Of a stretch of 64,000 nt of DNA, positions 10,063 through 19,442 are shown piece by piece (the stretch's first letter is position 1; each line of letters starts with the position of its first letter). Below the pieces are notes generated by a model. It did no database searches. It was not told where the DNA came from and saw nothing but the letters and a program-made list of their open reading frames with translations. The stretch is from assembly GCF_003696315.1 (NCBI RefSeq), contig NZ_RFFN01000001.1, positions 603,679-667,678 on the forward strand. Direction: 5' to 3'. This stretch comes from Pseudomonas songnenensis (GTDB taxonomy: Bacteria > Pseudomonadota > Gammaproteobacteria > Pseudomonadales > Pseudomonadaceae). Position numbers and translations under genes: made by a program.

Positions 10063-10692
10063 ATGAGCGGACCGGAACGCATCACCCTGGCCATGACCGG
10101 CGCCTCCGGCGCGCAGTATGGTTTGCGCCTGCTCGACTGCCTGATCCAGGAAGACCGCGAGGTGCACTTCCTGATCTCCAAGGCCGCGCAGCTGGTAATG
10201 GCTACCGAAACCGACGTGGTGCTGCCGGCCAAGCCGCAGGCGATGCAGGCGTTCCTCTCGGAATACACCGGTGCCGCCGCCGGGCAGATCCGCGTGTTCG
10301 CCAAGGAGGACTGGATGGCGCCACCGGCCTCCGGCTCCGGCGCGCCGACCGCGATGGTGGTGGTGCCCTGTTCCACCGGCACGCTGTCGGCGATCGCCAC
10401 CGGCGCCTGCAACAACCTGATCGAGCGTGCCGCCGACGTCACGCTCAAGGAGCGCCGCCAGCTGATCCTGGTCCCGCGCGAGGCGCCGTATTCGAGCATC
10501 CATCTCGAGAACATGCTCAAGCTGTCCAACCTTGGCGTAACCATCCTGCCGGCCTCGCCGGGCTTCTATCACCAGCCACAGACTATTGATGACCTGGTCG
10601 ATTTCGTCGTCGCGCGCATCCTCAACCTGCTCAACATCCCGCAGGACATGCTGCCGCGCTGGGGTGAGCACCATATCGTCAGCGACGACTGA
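10063..10692 (+). CDS. ubiX: Flavin prenyltransferase UbiX
   Basis: A 209-residue flavoprotein that prenylates FMN to make the cofactor required by the UbiD decarboxylase in ubiquinone synthesis. The Rossmann-like start [20 protein letters not shown] and the segments [33 protein letters not shown] and [10 protein letters not shown] are hallmarks of UbiX/Pad1. Length is normal. It follows mpl by 52 bp and abuts the lipoprotein gene (1 base between stop and next start), so the three are probably co-transcribed. ubiD is not in this window. Confidence 0.96.
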   Translation: MSGPERITLAMTGASGAQYGLRLLDCLIQEDREVHFLISKAAQLVMATETDVVLPAKPQAMQAFLSEYTGAAAGQIRVFAKEDWMAPPASGSGAPTAMVVVPCSTGTLSAIATGACNNLIERAADVTLKERRQLILVPREAPYSSIHLENMLKLSNLGVTILPASPGFYHQPQTIDDLVDFVVARILNLLNIPQDMLPRWGEHHIVSDD

Positions 10693-10693
10693 G

Positions 10694-10984
10694 ATGATCG
10701 GCCGGGCGCTGCTGGTACTGACGACGCTGAGTCTGCTCGGCGGCTGCGCCAGCGTCCGCACGCTGGATGCCGCCAAGCCCGGCGCGCCGATCATCTATTC
10801 CGGCACGCGCCTGGACTGGTACAGCCTCAACGGCGGTTGCTGCCCGCTGGATCGCTTCGGTGCCGTGGCGCCGAAATATGCCGCGCTGGATCTGCCCGCC
10901 AGCGCCCTGCTGGATACGCTGCTGCTGCCCTTCGCCGTCGCGGCGGAGCTGGGCGTCGGCCTCGGTGTACGCGGCGGGCTTTAG
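10694..10984 (+). CDS. YceK/YidQ-family lipoprotein
   Basis: A 96-residue small lipoprotein. A short hydrophobic signal ends in the lipobox LLGGC (Cys near residue 17), followed by ASVRTLD. The body contains IYSGTRLDW, two adjacent cysteines (GGCCPLD) and a hydrophobic stretch DLPASALLDTLLLPFAVAAELG, the pattern of the YceK/YidQ (DUF1375) family. Function is unknown. It starts one base after the ubiX stop, so it should be translated from the same mRNA. A GC-rich hairpin then separates it from ftsH. The protein is expected at the inner face of the outer membrane or on the inner membrane; no sorting signal is decisive. Confidence 0.82.
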   Translation: MIGRALLVLTTLSLLGGCASVRTLDAAKPGAPIIYSGTRLDWYSLNGGCCPLDRFGAVAPKYAALDLPASALLDTLLLPFAVAAELGVGLGVRGGL

Positions 10985-11009
10985 TTGCGGCGAACTGATC
11001 TGAGTCCAG

Positions 11010-11031
11010 GCCTGCCGGCGGGGCGGCAGGC
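11010..11031 (+). terminator. GC-rich hairpin between lipoprotein gene and ftsH
   Basis: A perfect 8-bp stem GCCTGCCG/CGGCAGGC with a 6-base loop lies 26 bases past the lipoprotein stop and 54 bases before ftsH. It lacks a U-tract. A CATAAT hexamer immediately follows (11031-11036) and might be a -10 element for ftsH, but no matching -35 is evident. Confidence 0.4.
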
Positions 11032-11084
11032 ATAATCGAGGCGTCTGACCGCGCTGCGCGTGTTCGCGGCACAAGGAGAAGGGT

Positions 11085-12932
11085 GTGAAAGACCGGGCTC
11101 AGTTCCACATGAATTACTGGATGATCGCCATTCTGGTGTTCCTTGGTCTGCAGTATCTGCTGTCGATGCAGCAGGAAGTGGCGACCATCCCCTACAGCGA
11201 ATTCGAACAGCATCTCAATGAGGGCCGTGTCGAAGAGCTGGCGATCACCGAGCGACGCATCGAGGGCCTGCTCAAGGAGCCGCTGGCCAGCGGTCAGCGG
11301 CGGTTCATCAGCAATCGCGTCGAACCGCAGTTGGCCGAGCATCTGCAGCAGTACCCGGTGCGCTACACCGGCAAGGTGGAAAGCACGCTGGTGCGTGACC
11401 TGCTGTCGTGGATCGTGCCGGCCATGCTGTTCTTCGGCATCTGGCTGTTCCTGCTCAAGCGCATCGGCAGCGGCCTGGGTGGCGGCGGCATGATGCAGAT
11501 CGGCAAGAGCAAGGCGCGGGTCTACGTCGAGACCGACATGAAGGTGAGCTTTGCCGACGTTGCGGGGGTCGACGAGGCCAAGGACGAGCTCAAGGAAATC
11601 ATCGAATTTCTTCGCGATCCGCAAACCTATGGCCGCCTCGGCGGACGCATGCCCAAGGGCGTGCTGCTGGTCGGCCCGCCCGGCACCGGCAAGACGCTGC
11701 TGGCGCGTGCCGTGGCTGGCGAGGCGAAGGTGCCGTTCTTCTCCATTTCCGGTTCGGAGTTCGTCGAAATGTTCGTCGGCGTCGGTGCCGCACGGGTGCG
11801 TGATCTGTTCGAACAGGCGCGGGCCCAGGCGCCGGCGATCATCTTCATCGACGAGCTGGATGCGCTCGGTCGCGCCCGCGGTGCCGGGCCGCTGTCCGGC
11901 GGGCATGACGAGAAGGAGCAGACGCTCAACCAGCTGCTGGTGGAAATGGATGGTTTCGATACCTCCAGCGGGCTGGTCCTGCTGGCCGCCACCAACCGCC
12001 CGGAAATCCTCGACCCGGCGCTGCTGCGTGCCGGCCGTTTCGACCGTCAGGTGCTGGTCGATCGACCGGACAAGGTCGGGCGGGTACAGATTCTCAATGT
12101 GCACCTGAAGAAATCGCGACTGGGCACCGATGTCGATCCGCAGGCCATCGCCGCGCTGACGCCGGGCTTCACCGGTGCTGACCTGGCCAACCTGGTCAAC
12201 GAGGCGACGCTGCTGGCGACCCGGCGCAATGCCGAAGCGGTGGCCATGGAAGACTTCACCGCAGCCATCGAGCGGATCATCGCCGGGCTGGAGAAGCGCA
12301 ACCGCCTGCTCAACCCGCGCGAACGCGAGATCGTCGCCTATCACGAGATGGGCCATGCGCTGGTGGCCATGGCGCTGCCAGGCGTCGATCCGGTGCACAA
12401 GGTGTCGATCATCCCGCGCGGCATGGGCGCGCTGGGTTACACCATCCAGCGCCCCATCGAGGATCGCTTCCTGATGACCCGCGACGAGCTGGAAAACAAG
12501 ATGGCGGTATTGCTCGGCGGGCGTGCGGCGGAGTGGCTGGTGTATGCGCATCTGTCCACCGGTGCGGCGGACGATCTGGCCAAGGTCACCGATATCGCCC
12601 GCGCCATGGTGACGCGCTACGGCATGTCTAAGCGTCTCGGTCACCTGGCGCTGGAGCGTGAGCCGAACTCGTTCCTTGGCAACGAGGCGATGCTCGGCCT
12701 CAAGCCGCAACACGACTACGCGGAGAGCACGGCAACCGCTATCGATGAGGAAGTGCAGGAGCTGGTGCAGGCGGCCTTCCAGCGCAGCCTGTCGCTACTC
12801 CAGGCGCGGCGGGAGCTGCTCGAGCGCTGCGCCCGGCAATTGCTGCAGCAGGAGACGCTGGATGCCGAGCAGTTGCGTGAGCTCAGCGCTGTTCCGGCCA
12901 GTGATCCGGCGCAGACATCCCCTCAGGCCTGA
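11085..12932 (+). CDS. ftsH: ATP-dependent zinc metalloprotease FtsH, probable second paralogue
   Basis: A 615-residue membrane-anchored AAA+ protease. Two membrane helices (about residues 11-27 and 107-123) flank a periplasmic domain of roughly 80 residues. The Walker A GPPGTGKT begins at residue 197, the pore loop is FVGVGA, and Walker B is IIFIDELDA. The zinc site is HEMGH at 420-424, with further acidic residues (AADDL) near 496. All catalytic elements are intact. GTG is the start, with AAGGAGAAG upstream. HEMGH instead of the more common HEAGH, and its location away from the usual folP/rlmE neighbourhood, suggest an additional copy rather than the housekeeping FtsH; this is inference, since the rest of the genome is not visible. 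It converges on queG. Confidence 0.9.
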   Translation: MKDRAQFHMNYWMIAILVFLGLQYLLSMQQEVATIPYSEFEQHLNEGRVEELAITERRIEGLLKEPLASGQRRFISNRVEPQLAEHLQQYPVRYTGKVESTLVRDLLSWIVPAMLFFGIWLFLLKRIGSGLGGGGMMQIGKSKARVYVETDMKVSFADVAGVDEAKDELKEIIEFLRDPQTYGRLGGRMPKGVLLVGPPGTGKTLLARAVAGEAKVPFFSISGSEFVEMFVGVGAARVRDLFEQARAQAPAIIFIDELDALGRARGAGPLSGGHDEKEQTLNQLLVEMDGFDTSSGLVLLAATNRPEILDPALLRAGRFDRQVLVDRPDKVGRVQILNVHLKKSRLGTDVDPQAIAALTPGFTGADLANLVNEATLLATRRNAEAVAMEDFTAAIERIIAGLEKRNRLLNPREREIVAYHEMGHALVAMALPGVDPVHKVSIIPRGMGALGYTIQRPIEDRFLMTRDELENKMAVLLGGRAAEWLVYAHLSTGAADDLAKVTDIARAMVTRYGMSKRLGHLALEREPNSFLGNEAMLGLKPQHDYAESTATAIDEEVQELVQAAFQRSLSLLQARRELLERCARQLLQQETLDAEQLRELSAVPASDPAQTSPQA

Positions 12933-12953
12933 TGCGACTTCAGGGCTGGTGAC

Positions 12954-14030
12954 TCAGTCGGACTGGCGCTGGGCATGCTTCGCCAGCGCCCATTCGACAT
13001 GCTCGCGTACCAGCTCCGACGGATCGTCGCGGCGCGCCTGGAGCGCTTCCAGCACCGGGATGCTTGACGGCGCGTTACCCAGGCCGACCGCGAGATTGCG
13101 TAGCCAGCGCTGGTAACCGGCGCGGCGCAGCGGCGAGCCTTCGGTGCGGCTGAGAAATTCTTCTTCTGTCCAGCGGAACAGCGTCGCCAGCTCGGCGTTG
13201 TCCAGGCTGTGGCGCGGCTGGAAGTCGCTTTGCTCGGTAGGGCGGGCGAAGCGGTTCCACGGGCAGACGATCTGGCAATCGTCGCAGCCGAACACGCGGT
13301 TGCCGATCTTGTCGCGCAGCTCGATGGGGATCGCGCCTTTCAGCTCGATGGTGAGATAGGAAATGCAGCGCCGCGCATCCAGCAGCCGTTCGCCGACGAA
13401 AGCCTCGGTGGGGCAGACGTCCAGGCAGGCGTGGCAGCTGCCGCAATGATCGCGGGTCGTCGGTTCGTCGACCGGCAACGCGATATCGACGAACAGCTCG
13501 CCGAGAAAGAACCAGCTGCCGGCCTTGCGGTTGAGCAACAGGGTGTTCTTGCCGATCCAGCCGAGCCCGGCCTGTTGCCCGGCGGCCTTCTCCAGCACCG
13601 GTGCGCTGTCGACGAAGGCGCGAAAGCCGAACGGGCCGACCACCTGCTGGATGCGCTCGGCGAGCTGCTGGATGCGTTTGCGGATCAGCTTGTGGTAGTC
13701 GCGGCCCAGCGCGTAGCGCGACACATAGGCCTTCTCCGGGGCGGCCAGCTGCTGGGTCATGCGCGTGTCGCCGGGCAGGTAGTCCATGCGCAGGGAGATC
13801 ACCCTGAGGGTGCCCGGCACCAGTTCGTCCGGTCGTGAGCGCTTGCTGCCGTGGGCGGCCATGTAGTCCATCTCGCCCTGATAGCCGGCCGCCAGCCAGG
13901 CGTCGAGGTGCGCTTCGTGCTCGCCGAGGTCAACATCGGTGATGCCGACCTGCTGAAAGCCGAGCTCGCGGCCCCACTCCTTGATGGAGGTGGCGAGGGC
14001 GGCGGGATCTGGAAGAGCTTGGCTGGACAT
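12954..14030 (-). CDS. queG: Epoxyqueuosine reductase QueG
   Basis: A 358-residue cobalamin- and iron-sulphur-dependent enzyme that performs the last step of queuosine synthesis on tRNA (epoxyqueuosine to queuosine). Two cysteine clusters typical of paired 4Fe-4S sites are present: CGSCHACLDVCP near residue 196 and CDDCQIVCPWN near 248. The C-terminal part (LRNLAVGLGN through HVEWAL) is a HEAT-like repeat. The start at 14030 (MSSQALPDP) matches the family; a much longer in-frame extension upstream covers the divergent nnr gene and is rejected. The gene converges on ftsH with a 21-bp gap and diverges from nnr. Confidence 0.96.
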   Translation of the reverse strand: MSSQALPDPAALATSIKEWGRELGFQQVGITDVDLGEHEAHLDAWLAAGYQGEMDYMAAHGSKRSRPDELVPGTLRVISLRMDYLPGDTRMTQQLAAPEKAYVSRYALGRDYHKLIRKRIQQLAERIQQVVGPFGFRAFVDSAPVLEKAAGQQAGLGWIGKNTLLLNRKAGSWFFLGELFVDIALPVDEPTTRDHCGSCHACLDVCPTEAFVGERLLDARRCISYLTIELKGAIPIELRDKIGNRVFGCDDCQIVCPWNRFARPTEQSDFQPRHSLDNAELATLFRWTEEEFLSRTEGSPLRRAGYQRWLRNLAVGLGNAPSSIPVLEALQARRDDPSELVREHVEWALAKHAQRQSD

Positions 14031-14090
14031 CGGGAGAGTAGGGCGGCTTGGCGGGCGGGTGCGTATAATTCTGCCAGACATTCCACCGCG

Positions 14091-15596
14091 ATGATCCCTG
14101 CTCCGATGACCGATTCCCTGCCCGTCGCTCTGTATACCGCCGCTCAGGTGCGCGAACTCGATGCGCGTCTGATCGCCGCCGGCACGCCCGGTTTCGAATT
14201 GATGCAGCGTGCCGCCCACGCCGCGTGGCGTGCACTGCGTCGGCGCTGGCCCGATGCGGGTGCCGTCACTGTGCTGGCCGGGCGCGGTAACAATGCCGGC
14301 GATGGTTATCTGCTGGCGGCACTGGCGCAGCGCGCCGGCTGGCAGGTTCGCGTGCTGGCGGTGGGCGATTCGCAAGCGCTGCAAGGCGATGCCGCCCAGG
14401 CCCTGGCCGAGGCACGGGCAAGCGGCGTGGTCGTCGAGCCCTGGCACTCCGAGGCGCCGCTGCAGGGCGTGCTGGTGGATGCGCTGCTGGGCACCGGCAT
14501 TGCCGGTGACGTGCGCGAGCCCTATGTCGCCGCGATCGAGGCAATCAATGCCAGCGAATTACCGGTGCTGGCCATCGATCTGCCGTCCGGCCTCTGTGCG
14601 AACAGCGGGCGGGTCTTGGGACACGCGGTGCGCGCCGATCTCAGCGTCACCTTTATCGGCCTCAAGCTCGGCCTGTTTACCGCAGATGGGCCTGATCGCG
14701 TCGGCAGCCTGGTGTTCGACGATCTGCAGGCCGATCCGGCGATCGTCGCGCAGGTGGCGAGCGAGGCCGTGCGCCTGGACCACGGCGCGCTGCCGCGCGT
14801 CGCGCCGCGCTCGCGGGTGGCGCACAAGGGCAGCTTCGGCCAGGTGCTGGTGATTGGCGGTGATCTGGGAACCGGCGGCGCTGCACTGCTTAGCGCCGAG
14901 GCGGCGTTGCGCTGCGGTGCGGGCATGGTGACGCTGGCGACCCGGCCAGAGCACGTCACTGCCTCGTTGGTGCGCTGCCCGGAAATCATGTGCAGTGGTG
15001 TCGAGTCGACTTATGGCTTGACGGCGCTGGTCGAGCGCGCCGATGTGCTGGTGGTCGGCCCGGGGCTCGGTCAGGCGCCCTGGGGCCGCAGCCTGCTTTC
15101 GCTGACGGCGCAGCGGGATCTGCCGCAGGTGTGGGACGCCGATGCGCTGAACCTGCTGGCGAACGGCGCCGTCGAACTGCCGTCTGGCAGCCTGATCACG
15201 CCGCATCCGGGCGAGGCCGCGCGGCTGCTGCAATGCTCGGTGGCTGAAGTCCAGGCTGATCGCCCGGCGGCGGTGCGCGCATTGGCGCACCGTTATACCT
15301 GCGTGGCGCTGCTCAAGGGAGCCGGTACGCTGATCGCCGCACCAGATGGCCGGCTCGCACTGTGCGATCGTGGTCATCCTGCCATGGCCAGCGCCGGCCT
15401 CGGTGATGTGCTGGCGGGGGTGCTCGGCGCCCTGCTTGCGCAAGGCCTGGCTCCATTCGATGCGGCTTGCCTGGGCGCCTGGCTGCATGCCGCCGCCGGC
15501 GAACGTATCGGCCAGCAAGGCCGGGGCCTGGCTGCCAGTGATCTGATTCCCGTGATCCGTCAGTTGCTCGAGGAGCAGTCGCCATGCCTGAAGTGA
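14091..15596 (+). CDS. nnr: Bifunctional NAD(P)H-hydrate epimerase / ADP-dependent dehydratase
   Basis: A 501-residue fusion enzyme repairing hydrated NAD(P)H. The N-terminal YjeF epimerase domain has GRGNNAGDGYL. The C-terminal carbohydrate-kinase-like dehydratase (NnrD) has GSFGQVLVIGGDLGTGGA, TPHPGEAARLL and the late glycine-rich MASAGLGDVLAGVLGA. Neither ATG at 14091 nor the one at 14106 has a clear Shine-Dalgarno, so the start is uncertain by 5 residues. A TATAAT hexamer at 14064-14069 in the 60-bp divergent spacer with queG is a plausible -10, giving a short leader. The gene overlaps tsaE by 13 bases, indicating translational coupling. Confidence 0.94.
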   Translation: MIPAPMTDSLPVALYTAAQVRELDARLIAAGTPGFELMQRAAHAAWRALRRRWPDAGAVTVLAGRGNNAGDGYLLAALAQRAGWQVRVLAVGDSQALQGDAAQALAEARASGVVVEPWHSEAPLQGVLVDALLGTGIAGDVREPYVAAIEAINASELPVLAIDLPSGLCANSGRVLGHAVRADLSVTFIGLKLGLFTADGPDRVGSLVFDDLQADPAIVAQVASEAVRLDHGALPRVAPRSRVAHKGSFGQVLVIGGDLGTGGAALLSAEAALRCGAGMVTLATRPEHVTASLVRCPEIMCSGVESTYGLTALVERADVLVVGPGLGQAPWGRSLLSLTAQRDLPQVWDADALNLLANGAVELPSGSLITPHPGEAARLLQCSVAEVQADRPAAVRALAHRYTCVALLKGAGTLIAAPDGRLALCDRGHPAMASAGLGDVLAGVLGALLAQGLAPFDAACLGAWLHAAAGERIGQQGRGLAASDLIPVIRQLLEEQSPCLK

Positions 15597-16054
15597 ATCT
15601 GTATGCCGAGGATGAGGCTGCCATGCTCGCGGTCGGCGCGCGCATCGCCCGGGCAACCGGCGGTCGTGGCGTGATCTATCTGCACGGTGACCTCGGTGCG
15701 GGCAAGACCACCTTGTCGCGCGGCCTGATTCGCGGCTTCGGCCATGAGGGCAAGGTCAAGAGCCCGACCTTTACCCTGGTCGAACCTTATGAGCTGGGCG
15801 ATGTGCAGGTTTTCCACTTCGACCTGTATCGCCTGGTCGATCCCGAAGAGCTGGAGTTCCTCGGTATCCGCGACTACTTCGAAGGCAACGCGCTGTGCCT
15901 GATCGAGTGGCCGGAGCGCGGGGCCGGCATTTTGCCAAAGGCCGACATGGACATTACCATTGCACCGCATGAGGCCGGCCGTACGCTGCGCCTGTCGCCC
16001 CACACTGCGCGGGGTGAAGCCTGGTGTGTCGCCCTGACCGACGGAGAGCTATGA
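15584..16054 (+). CDS. tsaE: tRNA threonylcarbamoyladenosine biosynthesis ATPase TsaE
   Basis: A 156-residue P-loop ATPase that works with TsaB and TsaD to install t6A37 on ANN-decoding tRNAs. The Walker A motif is GDLGAGKTTLSRG near residue 31, followed by the family motif VKSPTFTLVEPY and a Trp-rich IEWPERG. Length is typical. The start overlaps the end of nnr by 13 bases, and the stop overlaps the amiB start as ATGA, so nnr-tsaE-amiB-mutL form one tightly coupled unit, an arrangement conserved in gammaproteobacteria. Confidence 0.96.
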   Translation: MPEVNLYAEDEAAMLAVGARIARATGGRGVIYLHGDLGAGKTTLSRGLIRGFGHEGKVKSPTFTLVEPYELGDVQVFHFDLYRLVDPEELEFLGIRDYFEGNALCLIEWPERGAGILPKADMDITIAPHEAGRTLRLSPHTARGEAWCVALTDGEL

Positions 16055-17487
16055 ATAACATGGGTTTGGGTATGCGCATTCGCACCTTTATTGGCGGCCT
16101 GGCGCTGTTGCTGATGGCAACGGACCTGTTGGCGGCCAGCGATGTGCAGAGCGTGCGCCTGTGGCGCGCGCCGGACAACACCCGCCTGGTGTTCGATCTG
16201 TCCGGACCGGTCGAGCACAAGATCTTCACGCTCACCGCACCCGATCGGCTGGTCATCGACGTGACTGGCGCCACGCTCAAGGCCGAACTCGACAAGCTCG
16301 CGCTGCAGAACACGCCGGTCGCCTCTCTGCGCGCCGGCCAGCACGACGCAAACACGCTGCGGGTGGTGGTCGACTTGCACGCGCCGGTCTCGCCGAAGAG
16401 TTTCAGTTTGGCGCCCAATCAGCAGTACGGTCACCGGCTGGTGGTCGATCTGTTCGATCAGGCCACGGCCGCCCGCGCCGCGACCCAGCCGCCGGTCACC
16501 GCTACGCCTGCCACGCCTGCCGCTCCTGTTTCGCCAACCCTGCCGGCGGTGAAGCTGCCGGCTACGGGCGGCAGCAAGCGCGACATCGTGATCGCTATCG
16601 ACGCCGGCCACGGCGGCGAGGACCCGGGCGCTATCGGTCCTGGCAAGGTCTACGAGAAACACGTGGTGTTGCAGATTTCCAAGGAACTGCAGCGTCAGAT
16701 CAACGCTGACAAGGGCTTCCGTGCCGAGTTGGTGCGCACCGGCGATTACTTCATTCCTCTGCGCAAGCGTACCGAGATCGCCCGCAAGAAGGGCGCCGAT
16801 CTGTTCGTCTCGATCCATGCCGACGCCGCGCCGCGCTCGGCGGCGTACGGCGCCTCGGTGTTCGCCCTGTCTGACCGCGGTGCTACCTCTGAAACCGCGC
16901 GCTGGCTGGCCGACAGCGAGAACCGCTCCGACCTGATTGGCGGTGCCGGAAACGTCAGCTTGGGCGACAAGGATCAGATGCTCGCTGGCGTGCTGCTGGA
17001 CCTGTCGATGACCGCCTCGCTGTCCTCAAGCCTGAATGTCGGGCAGAAGGTGCTGAGCAACATGGGCCGCATCACGCCGCTGCACAAGCGGCGCGTCGAG
17101 CAGGCCGGCTTCATGGTGCTGAAGTCGCCGGACATTCCGTCGATCCTGGTCGAGACCGGCTTTATCTCCAATCCGTCGGAAGCCAAGAAGCTGCAGACCT
17201 CCAGCCATCAGCAGGCGCTGGCGCGCTCGATTCACAGTGGCGTGCGGCAGTTCTTCCACGAGAATCCGCCACCGGGCACCTATGTCGCCTGGCTGCGTGA
17301 TTCCGGCAAGATAGCCGCCGGCCCGCGCGAGCATGTCGTGCGCTCGGGTGAGAGCCTGGCGCTGCTTGCCCAGCGCTATCAGGTCAGCCTGGCTGCGTTG
17401 CGCAGCGCCAACAGTCTGAGCAATGACGTGATCAAGGTCGGCCAGACGCTGAATATCCCCGCCACCACGCTGGCTTCCCAGCCATGA
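16051..17487 (+). CDS. amiB: N-acetylmuramoyl-L-alanine amidase, AmiB type (AMIN-Amidase_3-LysM)
   Basis: A 478-residue periplasmic amidase that cleaves the septal peptidoglycan amide bond during daughter-cell separation. After a signal peptide (hydrophobic [15 protein letters not shown] region ending near LLAAS) comes an AMIN domain (about 30-135) and a Pro/Ala/Thr linker. The Amidase_3 catalytic domain follows: [14 protein letters not shown] contains the first zinc His and [11 protein letters not shown] its Glu-like helix, with SIHAD further on and ETGFISNP late. A LysM domain sits at the C-terminus ([15 protein letters not shown]). The ATG overlaps the tsaE stop, and its own stop overlaps mutL (ATGA). 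In the Escherichia coli system this family is activated by EnvC/NlpD proteins. Confidence 0.94.
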   Translation: MNNMGLGMRIRTFIGGLALLLMATDLLAASDVQSVRLWRAPDNTRLVFDLSGPVEHKIFTLTAPDRLVIDVTGATLKAELDKLALQNTPVASLRAGQHDANTLRVVVDLHAPVSPKSFSLAPNQQYGHRLVVDLFDQATAARAATQPPVTATPATPAAPVSPTLPAVKLPATGGSKRDIVIAIDAGHGGEDPGAIGPGKVYEKHVVLQISKELQRQINADKGFRAELVRTGDYFIPLRKRTEIARKKGADLFVSIHADAAPRSAAYGASVFALSDRGATSETARWLADSENRSDLIGGAGNVSLGDKDQMLAGVLLDLSMTASLSSSLNVGQKVLSNMGRITPLHKRRVEQAGFMVLKSPDIPSILVETGFISNPSEAKKLQTSSHQQALARSIHSGVRQFFHENPPPGTYVAWLRDSGKIAAGPREHVVRSGESLALLAQRYQVSLAALRSANSLSNDVIKVGQTLNIPATTLASQP

Positions 17488-19361
17488 CCGATACTCCGCG
17501 CATCCAGCTGCTCAGTCCGCGGCTGGCGAACCAGATCGCCGCCGGTGAGGTGGTCGAGCGCCCGGCGTCGGTGATCAAGGAGTTGCTGGAAAACAGCCTG
17601 GACTCCGGCGCCACTCGCATCGAGGTGGACGTCGAACAGGGTGGGGTCAAACTGTTGCGGGTGCGCGACGACGGCTGCGGCATACCGCCGGATGACCTGC
17701 CGCTGGCCCTGGCGCGCCATGCCACCAGCAAGATTCGCGATCTGGAAGATCTCGAACGGGTCATGAGCCTCGGCTTTCGTGGCGAGGCGCTGGCCTCCAT
17801 CAGCTCCGTCTCGCGTCTGACCATGACCTCACGCACCGCCGATGCCAGCGAAGCCTGGCAGGTGGAAACCGAAGGCCGCGAAATGGAAGCGCGGGTGCAG
17901 CCGGCTGCCCATCCGGTGGGCACATCGGTGGAAGTGCGTGATCTGTTTTTCAACACACCGGCGCGGCGCAAGTTTCTGCGCACCGAGAAGACCGAGTTCG
18001 ATCACCTGCAGGAGGTGATCAAGCGCCTGGCGCTGGCGCGTTTCGATGTGGCCTTTCACCTGCGTCATAACGGCAAGGCGGTGCTGGCACTGCATCAGGC
18101 GAGCGATGACGCGTCGCGTGCGCGACGAGTGGCTGCGGTTTGCGGACCGGCTTTCCTCGAGCAGGCGCTGCCCATCGAGATCGAGCGTAACGGCCTGCGC
18201 TTGTGGGGTTGGGTCGGCCTGCCGACCTTCTCGCGTAGCCAGGCCGATCTGCAGTATTTCTACGTCAACGGCCGCATGGTCCGCGACAAGCTGGTTGCGC
18301 ACGCCGTGCGCCAGGCATACCGCGACGTGCTGTTCAATGGCCGGCACCCGACCTTCGTACTGTTTCTCGACGTCGATCCGGCGGTGGTGGATGTCAACGT
18401 GCACCCCACCAAGCATGAAGTGCGTTTCCGCGACAGCCGCATGGTGCATGACTTCCTCTACGGCACGCTGCACCGCGCACTGGGCGATGTGCGACCCGAG
18501 GATCAACTGGCCGCGCCGGCGAGCGTGGCGCCGATGACCCAGGTTTCCGGACTGGCGGCGGGTGAGTTCGGCGGGCAGAACGAAATGAGTCTGGCTGCCA
18601 GCGTGCTCGAACGGCCGCAGGGCGAGACACCCGCCTGGCGGGGTGCGGGGTTGGGCTATCAGGCGCCACGCCCGGCGTCGGCCGGCTATACCGCCGAGGC
18701 CCAGGGTGCATATCGGGAGTTCTTTACGCCCCTGCCCGAAAGTGGTCCCGCGGCATTGCCGGCCAGCCAGGATGACGTGCCGCCACTGGGGTATGCGCTG
18801 GCGCAGCTCAAGGGGGTCTATATCCTCGCCGAGAATGCCCAGGGCATGGTGCTGGTGGACATGCATGCCGCCCATGAGCGCATCACCTACGAGCGGCTGA
18901 AGACCGCGATGGCCAGTGAAGGCCTGCGCGGACAGCCGCTGTTGGTGCCCGAATCCGTCGCGGTCAGCCAGCGGGAGGCGGACTGTGCCGAGGAGCACGG
19001 GCTGTGGTTCCAGAAACTGGGTTTCGAACTGCAGCGCCTCGGTCCGGAAACCCTGGCGATCCGGCAGATTCCCTCGTTGCTCAAGCAGGCCGAAGCCACC
19101 CAGCTGGTGCGTGATGTACTCGCTGACCTGCTGGAGTACGGCACCAGCGATCGCATCCAGGCGCATCTCAACGAGCTGCTGGCGACCATGGCCTGCCATG
19201 GCGCGGTACGCGCCAATCGCCGCCTGACGCTGCCGGAAATGAACGCCTTGCTGCGCGATATGGAACACACCGAGCGCAGCGGGCAATGCAACCATGGCCG
19301 CCCGACCTGGACTCAGCTGGGCATGGACGAACTGGACAAGCTGTTCCTGCGAGGTCGCTGA
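17484..19361 (+). CDS. mutL: DNA mismatch repair protein MutL with endonuclease motif
   Basis: A 625-residue GHKL ATPase coordinating mismatch repair after MutS recognition. The N-terminal ATPase motifs are [22 protein letters not shown] and [11 protein letters not shown], and the DNA-binding region has [11 protein letters not shown]. The C-terminal dimerisation domain begins near residue 435 and contains [12 protein letters not shown] near 457. This matches the DxHA-x2-E-x4-E metal-binding motif of nicking MutL proteins, and pseudomonads lack MutH. It is translationally coupled to amiB by ATGA. miaA follows after 81 bp. Sequence is complete and unremarkable. Confidence 0.97.
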   Translation: MTDTPRIQLLSPRLANQIAAGEVVERPASVIKELLENSLDSGATRIEVDVEQGGVKLLRVRDDGCGIPPDDLPLALARHATSKIRDLEDLERVMSLGFRGEALASISSVSRLTMTSRTADASEAWQVETEGREMEARVQPAAHPVGTSVEVRDLFFNTPARRKFLRTEKTEFDHLQEVIKRLALARFDVAFHLRHNGKAVLALHQASDDASRARRVAAVCGPAFLEQALPIEIERNGLRLWGWVGLPTFSRSQADLQYFYVNGRMVRDKLVAHAVRQAYRDVLFNGRHPTFVLFLDVDPAVVDVNVHPTKHEVRFRDSRMVHDFLYGTLHRALGDVRPEDQLAAPASVAPMTQVSGLAAGEFGGQNEMSLAASVLERPQGETPAWRGAGLGYQAPRPASAGYTAEAQGAYREFFTPLPESGPAALPASQDDVPPLGYALAQLKGVYILAENAQGMVLVDMHAAHERITYERLKTAMASEGLRGQPLLVPESVAVSQREADCAEEHGLWFQKLGFELQRLGPETLAIRQIPSLLKQAEATQLVRDVLADLLEYGTSDRIQAHLNELLATMACHGAVRANRRLTLPEMNALLRDMEHTERSGQCNHGRPTWTQLGMDELDKLFLRGR

Positions 19362-19442
19362 TCCGGCTCCGGACGGCAGGCCGTGCTTGCGACCTGTCGC
19401 CCGCCACTGGAAACTATGCGGCCACGCCTGCCGAGCCCGCCG

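Noticed and set aside
8958..10544. A 528-codon minus-strand frame opposite mpl and ubiX
   Set aside because: It crosses two real genes and their spacer, and the translation has no recognisable motif.
10827..12713. A 628-codon minus-strand frame opposite ftsH
   Set aside because: Antisense to every conserved FtsH motif; typical GC-rich shadow.
14048..14069. Full sigma-70 promoter TTGGCG/TATAAT before nnr
   Set aside because: The -10 is perfect but the only -35-like hexamer is 10 bases away, too close, so I report only a possible -10.
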